From Mycobacterium sp. GA-1285 (lineage in GTDB: Bacteria; Actinomycetota; Actinomycetes; Mycobacteriales; Mycobacteriaceae), in the NCBI RefSeq assembly GCF_001499905.1, contig NZ_LQIS01000054.1, forward strand, positions 62,001-126,000: 64,000 nt of DNA. The letters are read 5' to 3'. The notes beneath the pieces are model-generated. The model did no database searches, was not told the DNA's origin, and saw only the letters and a list, made by a program, of their open reading frames with translations. Shown piece by piece: positions 42,760 to 53,399 of the stretch. The first letter of the stretch is position 1; each line of letters starts with the position of its first letter. Position numbers and translations under genes: made by a program.

Positions 42760-45700
42760 TCACCGCTTCATTGCCGACGATTCCGCGGCATCCATCTCGT
42801 CGGCCCAGGCGAGGTGTCCTTCGAAGCCAAGCGATTCCGCAAGCCTCCGATAGCGATTCACCAAATCCCGGTACACAGCTTCATTGCCGTGGGCACGCGA
42901 CAGCAGAGCCCGCAGCCGCAACAGGGTGATGGCAAGCATCGCCGAATCGTCCTCGGCCTGCCGGTCAGCCAATCGGCTTATCGCTTGTTGGGCTTCTGCC
43001 AAATCGCCTTCGGCGCCACGCTCGAGCAGCGCCTCCACTAGGAAGCTGGTCCCGAGGACGCCCCACCCGTGTCGTCCTGCGTGGCGCAGCTCGTCGGCGG
43101 CTTGCCGGATCATCGGTATGGCGGCATCGCGGTCGCCACGCCTGGCCCTTTCACGGGCAACCAATACCTCGGCGACCGGGACCAGCGAGGGCACGCGACG
43201 GGGCAGCCACACATCGCGGGCGTGCGTCAGCATTGCCAATCCGCGATGACGGTCGGTCGCGGCGTCCTGATACAGCAGCGCGACGCCTAGATTGAACTCG
43301 GCTCCGACCAGTGCGCGATCATTGCCGGATGCCTCGGCGATCTGCATCGTTTCCTCGACGGCTCGCCTCGCGGACTCATCGGCCAGGAGGACGCCGTAGG
43401 GTATCGCCACAGCGTAGGTCCAGGCGACCACGAAGCCGAAAGTTGCCGGGTCGCTGTTTCGGCCCATCGCGAGGGCGTCGTCCAAGTCCTGCCGCCATCC
43501 GGGATGGCCCAGCCACCACCGGCTGAGGCCGCGAAACGCCACAGCGATCGCCAGCGGAGATCCCATGCCGAAGCCGGCGCCCTGGGCGGGGTCCCCCGCA
43601 GCCAGGTCGATGACGGTTTCCGACCACCGCAAGATCTCGCCGAACTTGCCGACGTTGAACCAGTTGACGAACGCTACGAATGACAACCCGATGGTCAATG
43701 AGGGATCGCCGATCGACTCAAGCAGCGCCATCTGCTCAGACGCCAGTCGCGACCCTTCGCCGGGGCGCCCGGCGTACAGCAGTTCACTTTCCAGTCCGGT
43801 CATGGCGATGGCGAGCGACACTTTGTCTCCGGCCGCGTCGCACATCTCCCGCAGCTCCGCGAATCGGCCGCGGCTCTCATCCACCGCTCGCGCTTGCCAA
43901 TCGGTGGCACACAGCATTGTGGTGGGGGCGATGCGTTTCGACAGTTTCTCGGGTTCTTCGTCGGGTAAACGATCGGCGATGTGGCGGGCCCGCTCCCAGC
44001 TGACTCGGGCGGCGTGGATGTCGCGGTTGGCTGACCATGCGGCAGCGCGCATGTGCCAGGCGTACGCGGCATGGACCTCGCCGGCGGCTTCCAGGTGTTC
44101 GGCGATCAGGGCCGCGTTCTGCTCGGTTGCTTCCGGGTTGCAGGATTCGAAGATCATTGCCAGGCGCCGGTGCCACTGCGCCCGATTGGTTTTCAGCTGT
44201 GATTCGTAGGCCACCGCGTGAATCAGCGGATGGCGGAAGGCGTACTCGGCGCTCGGGGTGAACCGCACCTGATCGATCAGGTCGACCTTGAGGAGTTCGT
44301 CGAGCACCGCATTGATGTCCAACGCGGCGAGCAGGTCGGCGTCGAAGCGGACGCCGATCACCGACGCCGCATGGAGGGTTTCCTTCGCTCCGACCGTCAG
44401 CCGGTCGATGCGCGCTTCGATAGCCGCCTGCACCGTGGCAGGCACCGCGACCTCGGCAATATCCGTGTGACAGGAGTAGTCGCCGAGCTCGCCGCTCAGC
44501 GCGCCCCTCTGCGCCAATTCGCGGACCATCTCCTCGGCGAAGAACGGGTTGCCCTCCGCGCGCTCGGCGATGATCGGGACCAGGTCGACGACCGAGGAAT
44601 CCGAGCCCAGCAGCTCGTTGATCAGGGCCGCGCTATCCGAATCTTTCAATGAGCCAAGCGCTACAGTCTGCGCGCCGTGCACATGCATCAGCGCACCGTC
44701 GTACTCGGGGCGTGCGGTGATCAGCACGACCGAGGGTGTGCGCGGGATGACCGCGAGGAGATCGGCGATCAGCGATTCGCTGACGTCGTCGATCCAGTGC
44801 ACGTCCTCGAGGACGAGCAGCGTCGGTTCGGTCCGCGTCAGTGACGCGGTGTTGATCAGTGCGGTCAGTCGGCGCCGACGCGCGTCCGGATCGATCTGGG
44901 GCGGTTGCACGTCCGGGTCGGCGATGCCGAGCAGGTCATCGAGCAGTAACAGATCTTGCGGGTCGGCGCCCGGAAATTGCGTCCGCACCTGGCTTCTCGC
45001 AGCATCACCTGTGAGGTCGGTGACTCCCATCTCTGCGCGCAATAGGCGGGCCGCCACATGGAAGGGCACGTCGCTGGTGTGTGACTCGCAGAAGGCCCAC
45101 AGCACTTCGAGCCTGCGGGCGGCGGCCAGCGCCGCCATCTCCCGGGCCAGCCGGCTCTTGCCGATGCCCGGCGGACCAACAACAGACGCCACAACCCCGC
45201 GGCCGGTGATTGCCCGTTCCATGAGGGCGGCGAGAGCGGCAAGTTCCCAATCCCGCCCGACGAGTCTGGCCTCGGCGCGTGCGACCGCTCCTTCCCGTGG
45301 GTGGATCGCCAGCAGCAGCCGTGCGCGCACGGGTTCGTCAGCACCTTTGATACGCACCCACTCCGGTTCGCCCAACATCACGATGTGCTCGACCAGTCGC
45401 GCGGTCGACTCCGAGAGCATCACCCCACCGGGCGGCGCTACGGATTCCATCCGTTGTGCCATGCCGACGTGTTCGCCGGTGGCGGTGTAGCCCAAGCTTC
45501 GCGACCCTGCGTCGCCGGCGATGACCTGACCCGAGTTCAGCCCTACCCGCACGCGCAGCTCGACGCCGTCGCGGTGCCACACTTCTTCCGCCAGTCGTCT
45601 GGCCTGTTCTTGGATGGCCAATGCGGCCAGGCATGCGCGAAACGCGTGATCCTCCAGAGCGATTGGTGCTCCGAAGATCGCCATCACCCCGTCGCCGGTG

Positions 45701-45960
45701 TACTCGACGACTCCACCGCCGTAACGCTGCACCGCGGCGGCGGCGCGCTCGACCAGGTCGGTCATGATCTCGCGCAACCGTTCCAAATCGAGCGTGGCTG
45801 CGATGCGCATCGACCGCACCACATCGGCGAACAAGACCGTCACTTGCTTGTACTCGGCCGCGTCGGCCACTGGGACAGTCGGAGTCCCGCACTCGTCGCA
45901 GAACTTGGCGCTGCGCCGAAGCCCGTTCCCGCACGATCTGCATGCGACGTCCGCCGTCAT
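42760..45960 (-). CDS. Cyclase-domain/AAA-ATPase/TPR protein, paralog 1
   Basis: A 1066-aa protein in this order: zinc ribbon (Cys7, 10, 21, 24); class III nucleotidyl cyclase domain (about 37-220); ATPase with Walker A GPPGIGKS (262-269); a long TPR-like helical region. Metal-binding Asp46 (FADVVRS) and Asp90 (TGDG) are present, but the substrate-specifying Lys is Glu86, the second specificity residue is Thr159 and the transition-state Asn is Gly166; Arg170 remains. So cyclase activity is doubtful. There is no C-terminal HTH. It lies 6 bp after its paralog, in one operon. Confidence 0.88.
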   Translation of the reverse strand: MTADVACRSCGNGLRRSAKFCDECGTPTVPVADAAEYKQVTVLFADVVRSMRIAATLDLERLREIMTDLVERAAAAVQRYGGGVVEYTGDGVMAIFGAPIALEDHAFRACLAALAIQEQARRLAEEVWHRDGVELRVRVGLNSGQVIAGDAGSRSLGYTATGEHVGMAQRMESVAPPGGVMLSESTARLVEHIVMLGEPEWVRIKGADEPVRARLLLAIHPREGAVARAEARLVGRDWELAALAALMERAITGRGVVASVVGPPGIGKSRLAREMAALAAARRLEVLWAFCESHTSDVPFHVAARLLRAEMGVTDLTGDAARSQVRTQFPGADPQDLLLLDDLLGIADPDVQPPQIDPDARRRRLTALINTASLTRTEPTLLVLEDVHWIDDVSESLIADLLAVIPRTPSVVLITARPEYDGALMHVHGAQTVALGSLKDSDSAALINELLGSDSSVVDLVPIIAERAEGNPFFAEEMVRELAQRGALSGELGDYSCHTDIAEVAVPATVQAAIEARIDRLTVGAKETLHAASVIGVRFDADLLAALDINAVLDELLKVDLIDQVRFTPSAEYAFRHPLIHAVAYESQLKTNRAQWHRRLAMIFESCNPEATEQNAALIAEHLEAAGEVHAAYAWHMRAAAWSANRDIHAARVSWERARHIADRLPDEEPEKLSKRIAPTTMLCATDWQARAVDESRGRFAELREMCDAAGDKVSLAIAMTGLESELLYAGRPGEGSRLASEQMALLESIGDPSLTIGLSFVAFVNWFNVGKFGEILRWSETVIDLAAGDPAQGAGFGMGSPLAIAVAFRGLSRWWLGHPGWRQDLDDALAMGRNSDPATFGFVVAWTYAVAIPYGVLLADESARRAVEETMQIAEASGNDRALVGAEFNLGVALLYQDAATDRHRGLAMLTHARDVWLPRRVPSLVPVAEVLVARERARRGDRDAAIPMIRQAADELRHAGRHGWGVLGTSFLVEALLERGAEGDLAEAQQAISRLADRQAEDDSAMLAITLLRLRALLSRAHGNEAVYRDLVNRYRRLAESLGFEGHLAWADEMDAAESSAMKR

Positions 45961-45966
45961 CGGTAA

Positions 45967-48900
45967 TCACATCGCCGCGGCCATTGCGATATGGCCCTCG
46001 AAGCCAAGCGATTCCGCCTTCGCCCGGTAGCCGCTAACCAGCTCTCGATACTCGGCGTCGTCACCGCGGGTACGAGCGAGCAGCGCGCGAAGCCGCAACA
46101 GTGTGATCTCTAACGCTGCCGAGTCTGCTGTTCCCGGAAGATCCGCCAGCCGGTCGATCGCAGCCTGTGCTTCGACCAGGTCCTCCTCGGTGCCACGCTC
46201 CAACAGCGCTTCCACCAAGACGCCGGAACCCCAAACGCCGTACCCCAACCGTCCTGCCTCATGCATCCCATTCAGTGCTTGGCGTATCACCGGTATGGCA
46301 ACATCGCGCTCGCCTCGGCCGGCCTGCTCACGGGCGGCGAACAAATCGGCGACCGGAAGCATGAAGTGCGCACGCTCGCGCAGCCATATGTCGCGTGCCT
46401 GCATCATCACCTCCAGCCCGCGACGGCGGTCGACCGCGGCGTCCCGATTGAGCAGCGCGATACCCAGCGCGTACTCGGCCAGGCTCAGCGCCGTATCGTT
46501 GCTGGTTGCCTCGGCGGTCTTCACATCCTTTTCAATTGCGCACAATGCGGAGTCATCGGCCCGTGACACGCCGTACAGAATCGCGGATCCGTACGTCCAG
46601 GCGGCGATTCCGGCGAGGGTCGTCGGATCGGTGCGTCGGCCCATCACGACGGCGTCGCGCTGGTCTTGACGCCACCCGGGACGGCCCAGCCACCAACGGG
46701 CAGCGCCGCGAAATGCCAACGCGACTGCCAACGGTGACCCGATTCCGAAGGCGGCGCCCTTGACGGGGTCACCGTCGGCTAGATCGATGGCGGTCTGCGA
46801 CCACCGCAAGATCTCGTGGAATTCACCGGCATCGAACCAGATGCAGAATGCCCCGAAAGCCAACCCCACGAGCGGGTTGGGATCGCCGATCGACTCGAGC
46901 AGCGCCATCTGTTCGGATGCCAGGCGCGAGGCCTCACGTGAACGCCCGGCGTAGAGGAGCTCGGCTGCTGGTCCGATCGCGGCGATCGCCAGCGAGACTC
47001 TGTCGTCGGCAGCGCGGCACAACTCCCGCAGCTCCGCGAAGCGGCCCCCGACTTCAGGGATTGCCAGGCCCCGCCAGGCGGTGGCGCACAGCATGGTCCG
47101 TGGGGCGATGCGCAGTGATAGTCGCTCGGGGTCGTCGTCAGGCAGAGCGTCGGCGATGCGGCGTGCGCGCTCCCAGCTGACCCCGGCGGCGGCGAGATCG
47201 CGGTTGGTCGCCCACGTGCCGGCGCGCATGTGCCAGGCGTACGCCGCGCGTAGCTCGCCCGCTGCCTCAAGGTGTTCCGCGACCAGCGCGGCGTTCTCGT
47301 CCACCGATTCAGGCTGACGTTCCTGAATGGTGGCGGCCAGGAGCCGGTGCCACTTCGCACGATCGGTTCTCAGCTGTGATTCGTAGGCCACCGCATGGAT
47401 GAGCGGGTGGCGGAAGGCGTACTCGGGGGTGGGGGTGAAGCGCACCTGGTCGATCAGTTCGACGCTCAGCAGTTCGTCCAGCGCCGCATCGATGCCCAGG
47501 TCGGCCAACAACCTCGCATCGAAGCGGGCGCCGATCACCGATGCCGCGTACACGGTGCGCTTGGCCGCCGTGCTCAGTCGGTCGATGCGTGCTTCGATGG
47601 CGACCTGCACGGTGGCGGGCACGCGAAGCTCGGTGACGTCTTCACGACACGTGTAGCCGCCGAGCTCACCGGTGAGCATGCCGCGCTGCGCCAATTCGCG
47701 AACCATCTCCTCGGCGAAGAACGGGTTGCCGTCCGCGCGCTCGGCGATAATCGGAGCCAAGTCAGCGACCGACGGATCTGAGCCCAGCAGCTCTTTCAGC
47801 AAGGTTGCGGTGTCCGAATCGTCAAGTGAGGCAAGCGCTATGGTTTGCGCGCCGTGCACATGCATCAGCGCGCCCGCGTACTCTGGGCGGGCGGTGACCA
47901 GCACGACCGAGGGCGTGCGGGGAATGACTGCGAGGAGATCGGCGATCATCGACTCGCTCACCTCGTCGATCCAGTGCACGTCCTCGATGACCATCAGTGT
48001 CGGTTCGGTGCGTTCCAGCGATGCGGTGTTGATCAGCGCGGTCAACCGGCGTCGTCGCGCGTCCGGGTCGATCTGAGGAAGCGGCGCATCCGGGTCGGCG
48101 ATGCCGAGCAGGTCATCGAGCAGCAACAAATCCTGCGGGTCGGCACCGGGGAACTGCGTCCGCACTTGGTTCCGGGCGGTTTCGCCGTCGACGTCAGTGA
48201 TCCCTGTCCCTGCACGAAGTAGGCGCGCCACCACATGAAAAGACACATCGCTGGCGTGCGACTCGCAGTACGTCCACAGCACTTCGAGACCACGTTCGGC
48301 GGCGGACACCGCAACCTCTCTGGCCACTCGGCTCTTGCCGATGCCAGGCGGGCCTACCACAGCGACGACACCGCCCCGCCCCTCGATGGCGAGGTCCACC
48401 ATTGCGCCGAGCGCGGCCATCTCCCAGCCCCGTCCGACCATGCGGGCCTCGGGACGTGTTAGCACGCCGTGACGCGAACCGGAGGCCAGCAACCGACATG
48501 CCCGCACGGGTTCCTCATACCCTTTGATGTGCACCCACTGCGGATCGGCCAGCACCACGGTGTGCTCGACGAGGCGCACGGTGGACTCAGAGAGCATCAC
48601 CCCGCCGGGCGGGGCCACCGATTCCATGCGTTGGGCCATCCCGACGTGCTCGCCGGTTGCCGCGTAACCCAGTCCACCCGAACCGATGTCGCCAGCGATG
48701 ACCTGTCCGGAATCCAGGCCCACGCGCACGCGTAAGTCCACGCCGTCGCGGACTCGCACATCGTCCGCTAGTCGCTGGGCCTCTTCTTGGATGGCCAGTG
48801 CGGCAAGACATGCGCGAGACGCGTGGTCCTCCAGGGCGACTGGAGCGCCGAAGATGCCCATCACCCCGTCGCCGGTGGACTCGACGATGCCGCCGTAGCC

Positions 48901-49137
48901 GTGCACCACCGCTGCTGACCGCTCCACCAGGTCTGTCATGATCTGTCGGAATCGTTCCAAGTCCACCGCGGCCGCAATGTGCATGGAGCGCACCACATCG
49001 GCGAACAGCACCGTCACCTGCTTGTACTCGGCCGTATCGGTCGATGTAGTTGTCGGGGCGCCGCATGCTGCACAGAAGCGAGAACCGTCGTGTGGGACCG
49101 CCCCACACGACCGGCACGTTACAGCTGCCGACGTCAC
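45967..49137 (-). CDS. Cyclase-domain/AAA-ATPase/TPR protein, paralog 2
   Basis: About 1056 aa, aligning with the next gene over its whole length: zinc ribbon (CRSC, CAAC), cyclase domain (FADVVRSM, VESTGDGVMGIFGAP, TGEHVGMAQRME), ATPase (VVGPPGIGKSR) and TPR-like tail. The same cyclase replacements occur (Lys to Glu, Asn to Gly), so the loss predates or survived the duplication. GTG 49137 gives a start equivalent to the paralog's; the frame is open to 49188. No Shine-Dalgarno is seen. No HTH at the C terminus. Confidence 0.87.
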   Translation of the reverse strand: MTSAAVTCRSCGAVPHDGSRFCAACGAPTTTSTDTAEYKQVTVLFADVVRSMHIAAAVDLERFRQIMTDLVERSAAVVHGYGGIVESTGDGVMGIFGAPVALEDHASRACLAALAIQEEAQRLADDVRVRDGVDLRVRVGLDSGQVIAGDIGSGGLGYAATGEHVGMAQRMESVAPPGGVMLSESTVRLVEHTVVLADPQWVHIKGYEEPVRACRLLASGSRHGVLTRPEARMVGRGWEMAALGAMVDLAIEGRGGVVAVVGPPGIGKSRVAREVAVSAAERGLEVLWTYCESHASDVSFHVVARLLRAGTGITDVDGETARNQVRTQFPGADPQDLLLLDDLLGIADPDAPLPQIDPDARRRRLTALINTASLERTEPTLMVIEDVHWIDEVSESMIADLLAVIPRTPSVVLVTARPEYAGALMHVHGAQTIALASLDDSDTATLLKELLGSDPSVADLAPIIAERADGNPFFAEEMVRELAQRGMLTGELGGYTCREDVTELRVPATVQVAIEARIDRLSTAAKRTVYAASVIGARFDARLLADLGIDAALDELLSVELIDQVRFTPTPEYAFRHPLIHAVAYESQLRTDRAKWHRLLAATIQERQPESVDENAALVAEHLEAAGELRAAYAWHMRAGTWATNRDLAAAGVSWERARRIADALPDDDPERLSLRIAPRTMLCATAWRGLAIPEVGGRFAELRELCRAADDRVSLAIAAIGPAAELLYAGRSREASRLASEQMALLESIGDPNPLVGLAFGAFCIWFDAGEFHEILRWSQTAIDLADGDPVKGAAFGIGSPLAVALAFRGAARWWLGRPGWRQDQRDAVVMGRRTDPTTLAGIAAWTYGSAILYGVSRADDSALCAIEKDVKTAEATSNDTALSLAEYALGIALLNRDAAVDRRRGLEVMMQARDIWLRERAHFMLPVADLFAAREQAGRGERDVAIPVIRQALNGMHEAGRLGYGVWGSGVLVEALLERGTEEDLVEAQAAIDRLADLPGTADSAALEITLLRLRALLARTRGDDAEYRELVSGYRAKAESLGFEGHIAMAAAM

Positions 49138-49278
49138 TGGATAACCGCCGATCCGGGCAGCGCATTCTTGGACAGCCCGATTCGGCAAGCGTATGGCCTG
49201 GGTCGACCGAACAAGGCGGAATTGTCGTAAACGTCAGTGGCTCCGTGGCCGTCGTCGACGCGAGTAGCCTGACCTGCC

Positions 49279-50358
49279 ATGACGACTGCGGGACCTCTCG
49301 CCGGGGTGAAGGTCATCGAGCTCGGCGGGATCGGCCCCGGACCCCACGCCGGAATGGTGCTTGCCGACCTCGGCGCCGACGTGGTGCGCGTGCGTCGGCC
49401 CGGTGGCCTGCAGATGCCGCCGGAGAACGTCGACCTGCTGCACCGCGGCAAGCGCGTCGTCGACCTCGACCTGAAGAAGGACCCCGCTGCACTGCTGGAC
49501 CTCGTCGCCAAAGCCGACGTGCTCATCGACGCGTTCCGGCCCGGCACGTGCGAACGGCTCGGCATCGGTCCCGACGATTGCGCGGCGGTGAATCGGCGGC
49601 TGATCTTCGCCCGGGTCACCGGTTGGGGCCAGCACGGCCCGTTGGCACACACCGCAGGCCACGACATCAACTACCTGTCGCAGACCGGCGTTCTGTCAGC
49701 GATCGGCTACCGCGACCGGCCACCGGTCGTACCGCTGAACCTGGTCGCCGACTTCGGGGGCGGATCGATGCTCGCGCTGCTGGGCATCGTGGCGGCGTTG
49801 TACGAACGCGCCCACTCGGGTCTCGGCCAGGTGATCGACGCGGCGATGGTCGACGGTGTTGAAGTGCTCGCTCAGGACATGTGGACCGTGAAGTCGACCG
49901 GCAGGCTGCGCGACGAGCGAGAGTCGTTCCTTCTCGACGGCAGCGCCCCCTTCTACCGCACCTACGAGACCGCCGACGGCAAGTACATGGCTGTCGGTGC
50001 GATCGAACCGCAGTTCTACGTACAACTGCTGACCGGTCTGGGGTTGAGCGCCGACGAGCTGCCATCGCAGATGGACAGGGCGGCGTTTCCGGAAATGCAC
50101 AGATTGTTCGAGGAGCGGTTTGCGCGCAAGACCCGCGACGAGTGGACCGAGGTCTTCGCGGCCACCGACGCGTGCGTCACGCCGGTATTGACATGGACCG
50201 AGGCGGCGCACAACGACCACTTGCGTGAACGGTCAACGTTGGTGCAGGCCAACGGCGTCGACCAGGCCGCACCGGCGCCCCGGTTCTCCCGAACTCCGGC
50301 AGCTCCGGTTGGAACTCCGCCTCAGGCGACGACGCCGATCGGTGATATCGACTGGTGA
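49279..50358 (+). CDS. far: Fatty-acid-CoA racemase / alpha-methylacyl-CoA racemase (CaiB family)
   Basis: A 359-aa CaiB/BaiF-fold racemase that inverts 2-methylacyl-CoA esters so that branched chains can enter beta-oxidation. The catalytic pair His128 (TAGHDINY) and Asp158 (ADFGGGS) is in place, two residues off the known His126/Asp156 of M. tuberculosis Mcr. Position and neighbours match Rv0855 (far). TAGCCT ends 8 nt before ATG: leaderless. It is divergent from the cyclase-like genes. Confidence 0.92.
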   Translation: MTTAGPLAGVKVIELGGIGPGPHAGMVLADLGADVVRVRRPGGLQMPPENVDLLHRGKRVVDLDLKKDPAALLDLVAKADVLIDAFRPGTCERLGIGPDDCAAVNRRLIFARVTGWGQHGPLAHTAGHDINYLSQTGVLSAIGYRDRPPVVPLNLVADFGGGSMLALLGIVAALYERAHSGLGQVIDAAMVDGVEVLAQDMWTVKSTGRLRDERESFLLDGSAPFYRTYETADGKYMAVGAIEPQFYVQLLTGLGLSADELPSQMDRAAFPEMHRLFEERFARKTRDEWTEVFAATDACVTPVLTWTEAAHNDHLRERSTLVQANGVDQAAPAPRFSRTPAAPVGTPPQATTPIGDIDW

Positions 50359-50416
50359 CGATAATTTGCTGGAAAAGCCTGTGCACAAGGCAGCCGACTT
50401 AGCTACGATTTGCCGC

Positions 50417-50857
50417 ATGGCTGTGCAGGCGTCGAGGGAAGTGGTCTTCGAGGCACCCAAGGACGCGATCATGGACACACTCGCCGATATCGATTCCGTA
50501 CCGACGTGGTCGCCCGTGCACAAACACGCCGAGGTGCTCGACCGCCATCCCGACGGCCGCCCTCATCACGTCAAGGCGACGTTCAAGATCATGGGCGTCA
50601 CCGACAAAGAGGTTCTCGAATACCACTGGGGCGACGACTGGGTGGTCTGGGACGCCGAAGCGACGATGCAGCAACGCGGGCAGCACGGGGAGTACAACCT
50701 CACCCCCATCGGTGAGGACCGCACCCGCGTCCGTTTCGACATCATCATCGACCTCGCGGCGCCGATTCCGGAGTTCCTGCTGCGCCGTGCCAAGAAGATG
50801 GTGCTCGACGTCGCCACCGAGAATCTGCGGCGCCGGGTGATGGCCGCGGTCAGCTAA
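50417..50857 (+). CDS. SRPBCC-family protein, paralog 3
   Basis: A 146-aa START-like protein, same length and pattern as those at 32597 and 33076 (ASREVVFEAPKDAIMDTLADIDSVPTWSP). ATG 50417 has TACGAT ending 7 nt upstream (leaderless). It lies between far and dapC as in Rv0855-Rv0858c. Its stop overlaps that of convergent dapC by 4 nt. Confidence 0.87.
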   Translation: MAVQASREVVFEAPKDAIMDTLADIDSVPTWSPVHKHAEVLDRHPDGRPHHVKATFKIMGVTDKEVLEYHWGDDWVVWDAEATMQQRGQHGEYNLTPIGEDRTRVRFDIIIDLAAPIPEFLLRRAKKMVLDVATENLRRRVMAAVS

Positions 50858-52026
50858 TCCCCGCGCAGGACCTCCAACCGGCGAATCGCCTCATCGAGGG
50901 TGTCGTCGCGCTTGCAGAACGCGAAGCGCACCAAGTGATTCCACGCACCGGCGTGTTCGGCGCCGGGATCGCAGAACGCCGACATCGGAATCGCCGCCAC
51001 GCCCGCACGGTGCGGTAGGTCGGCGCAGAACGCGGCGCTGTCACTGAATCCGAGCGGACGCGGATCGGCGCACAGGAAGTACGTGCCGAAGCTGTCGTGC
51101 ACCTCGAAGCCGAGGCCCGTCAGCGCCTCACCCAAGCGGTTTCGCTTCTGTTGCAACGATTCCCGCAGCGCCGCCACCCACGCCTCTTCGTTGTCCAGCG
51201 CGTGCGCCACTGCCGGCTGAAACGGTGCGCCACCCACGTAGGACAAGTACTGCTTGGCCGCACGCACACCGGCGATGAGATCGGCTGGACCACAGGTCCA
51301 TCCGATCTTCCAGCCGGTGACGTTGAACATCTTGGCCGCGCTCGAGATCGTGATCGTGCGGTCGGCCATGCCGGGGTAGGACGCAAGCGGGATGTGCCGG
51401 CGCCCGTCAAAGACCAGGTGCTCGTAGACCTCGTCGGTGATCACCAACAGGTCGGCTTCGACGGCGAGGGCCGCCAGCGCCCGCAACTCGTCGTCACCTG
51501 CCACCATGCCGGTCGGGTTGTGCGGCGAATTGACGATCAGCGCCTTGGTTTTCGGTGTGATTGCTCGGCGCAGGCCGTCTACGTCGATCCGGAAGCCGCT
51601 GCCGGCCTGAATCAGCGGTACGGCCCGGCGTTCGCATCCGGCCATCGCGATGACAGGGGAGTAGGAGTCGTAGAACGGCTCGATCAGCAACACCTCCGAA
51701 CCGGGTTCGACCAGGCCGAGGACCGCGGCCGCGATCCCTTCGGTGGCGCCGACGGTCACCAGCACCTCGGCGTCCGGGTCGTATGTGGTGCCGTAGGTAC
51801 GTTCGCGCTGGGCGGCGATGGCTTCGCGCAACGGCGCGATACCCAGGCCGGGCGGGTACTGGTTGACGCCCTCGGCGATCGCGTTCCGGGCGATCTCGAG
51901 CATCCCGGGCGGCCCGTCCTCGTCGGGGAAGCCCTGGCCCAGGTTGACGGCACCGACTCGGGCGGCCACCGCCGACATCTCCGCGAAGATCGTCACCGCG
52001 TACGGCTGAAGCCGTCTGACTGTCAC
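50854..52026 (-). CDS. dapC: N-succinyldiaminopimelate aminotransferase DapC
   Basis: A 390-aa fold-type I aminotransferase of the lysine/diaminopimelate pathway, with PLP-binding Lys232 in SSAAKMFNVTGWKIGW and NSPHNPTG (166-173) typical of class I. By position it is Rv0858c, assigned as DapC in M. tuberculosis; methionine aminotransferase-like activity is possible in such enzymes. GTG 52026 is leaderless-like (TAGGCT ends 7 nt before). Divergent from fadA. Confidence 0.9.
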   Translation of the reverse strand: MTVRRLQPYAVTIFAEMSAVAARVGAVNLGQGFPDEDGPPGMLEIARNAIAEGVNQYPPGLGIAPLREAIAAQRERTYGTTYDPDAEVLVTVGATEGIAAAVLGLVEPGSEVLLIEPFYDSYSPVIAMAGCERRAVPLIQAGSGFRIDVDGLRRAITPKTKALIVNSPHNPTGMVAGDDELRALAALAVEADLLVITDEVYEHLVFDGRRHIPLASYPGMADRTITISSAAKMFNVTGWKIGWTCGPADLIAGVRAAKQYLSYVGGAPFQPAVAHALDNEEAWVAALRESLQQKRNRLGEALTGLGFEVHDSFGTYFLCADPRPLGFSDSAAFCADLPHRAGVAAIPMSAFCDPGAEHAGAWNHLVRFAFCKRDDTLDEAIRRLEVLRGD

Positions 52027-52184
52027 GTCACGCAGCCTATTGGGGCTCGAGTCCGCCTGACGCTCTCGATTGTGCGCGTGGCGACGCTTTCGAGCTCAAA
52101 CCGTCGTCAGATGCACAAACGGAGGCGACGGCGCACACCTGGCGCCCAACCAACAGGTTGGCCGAGGCTGTTAGGCTCAGCCGC

Positions 52185-53396
<1,212 letters not shown>

Positions 53397-53399
53397 GCA

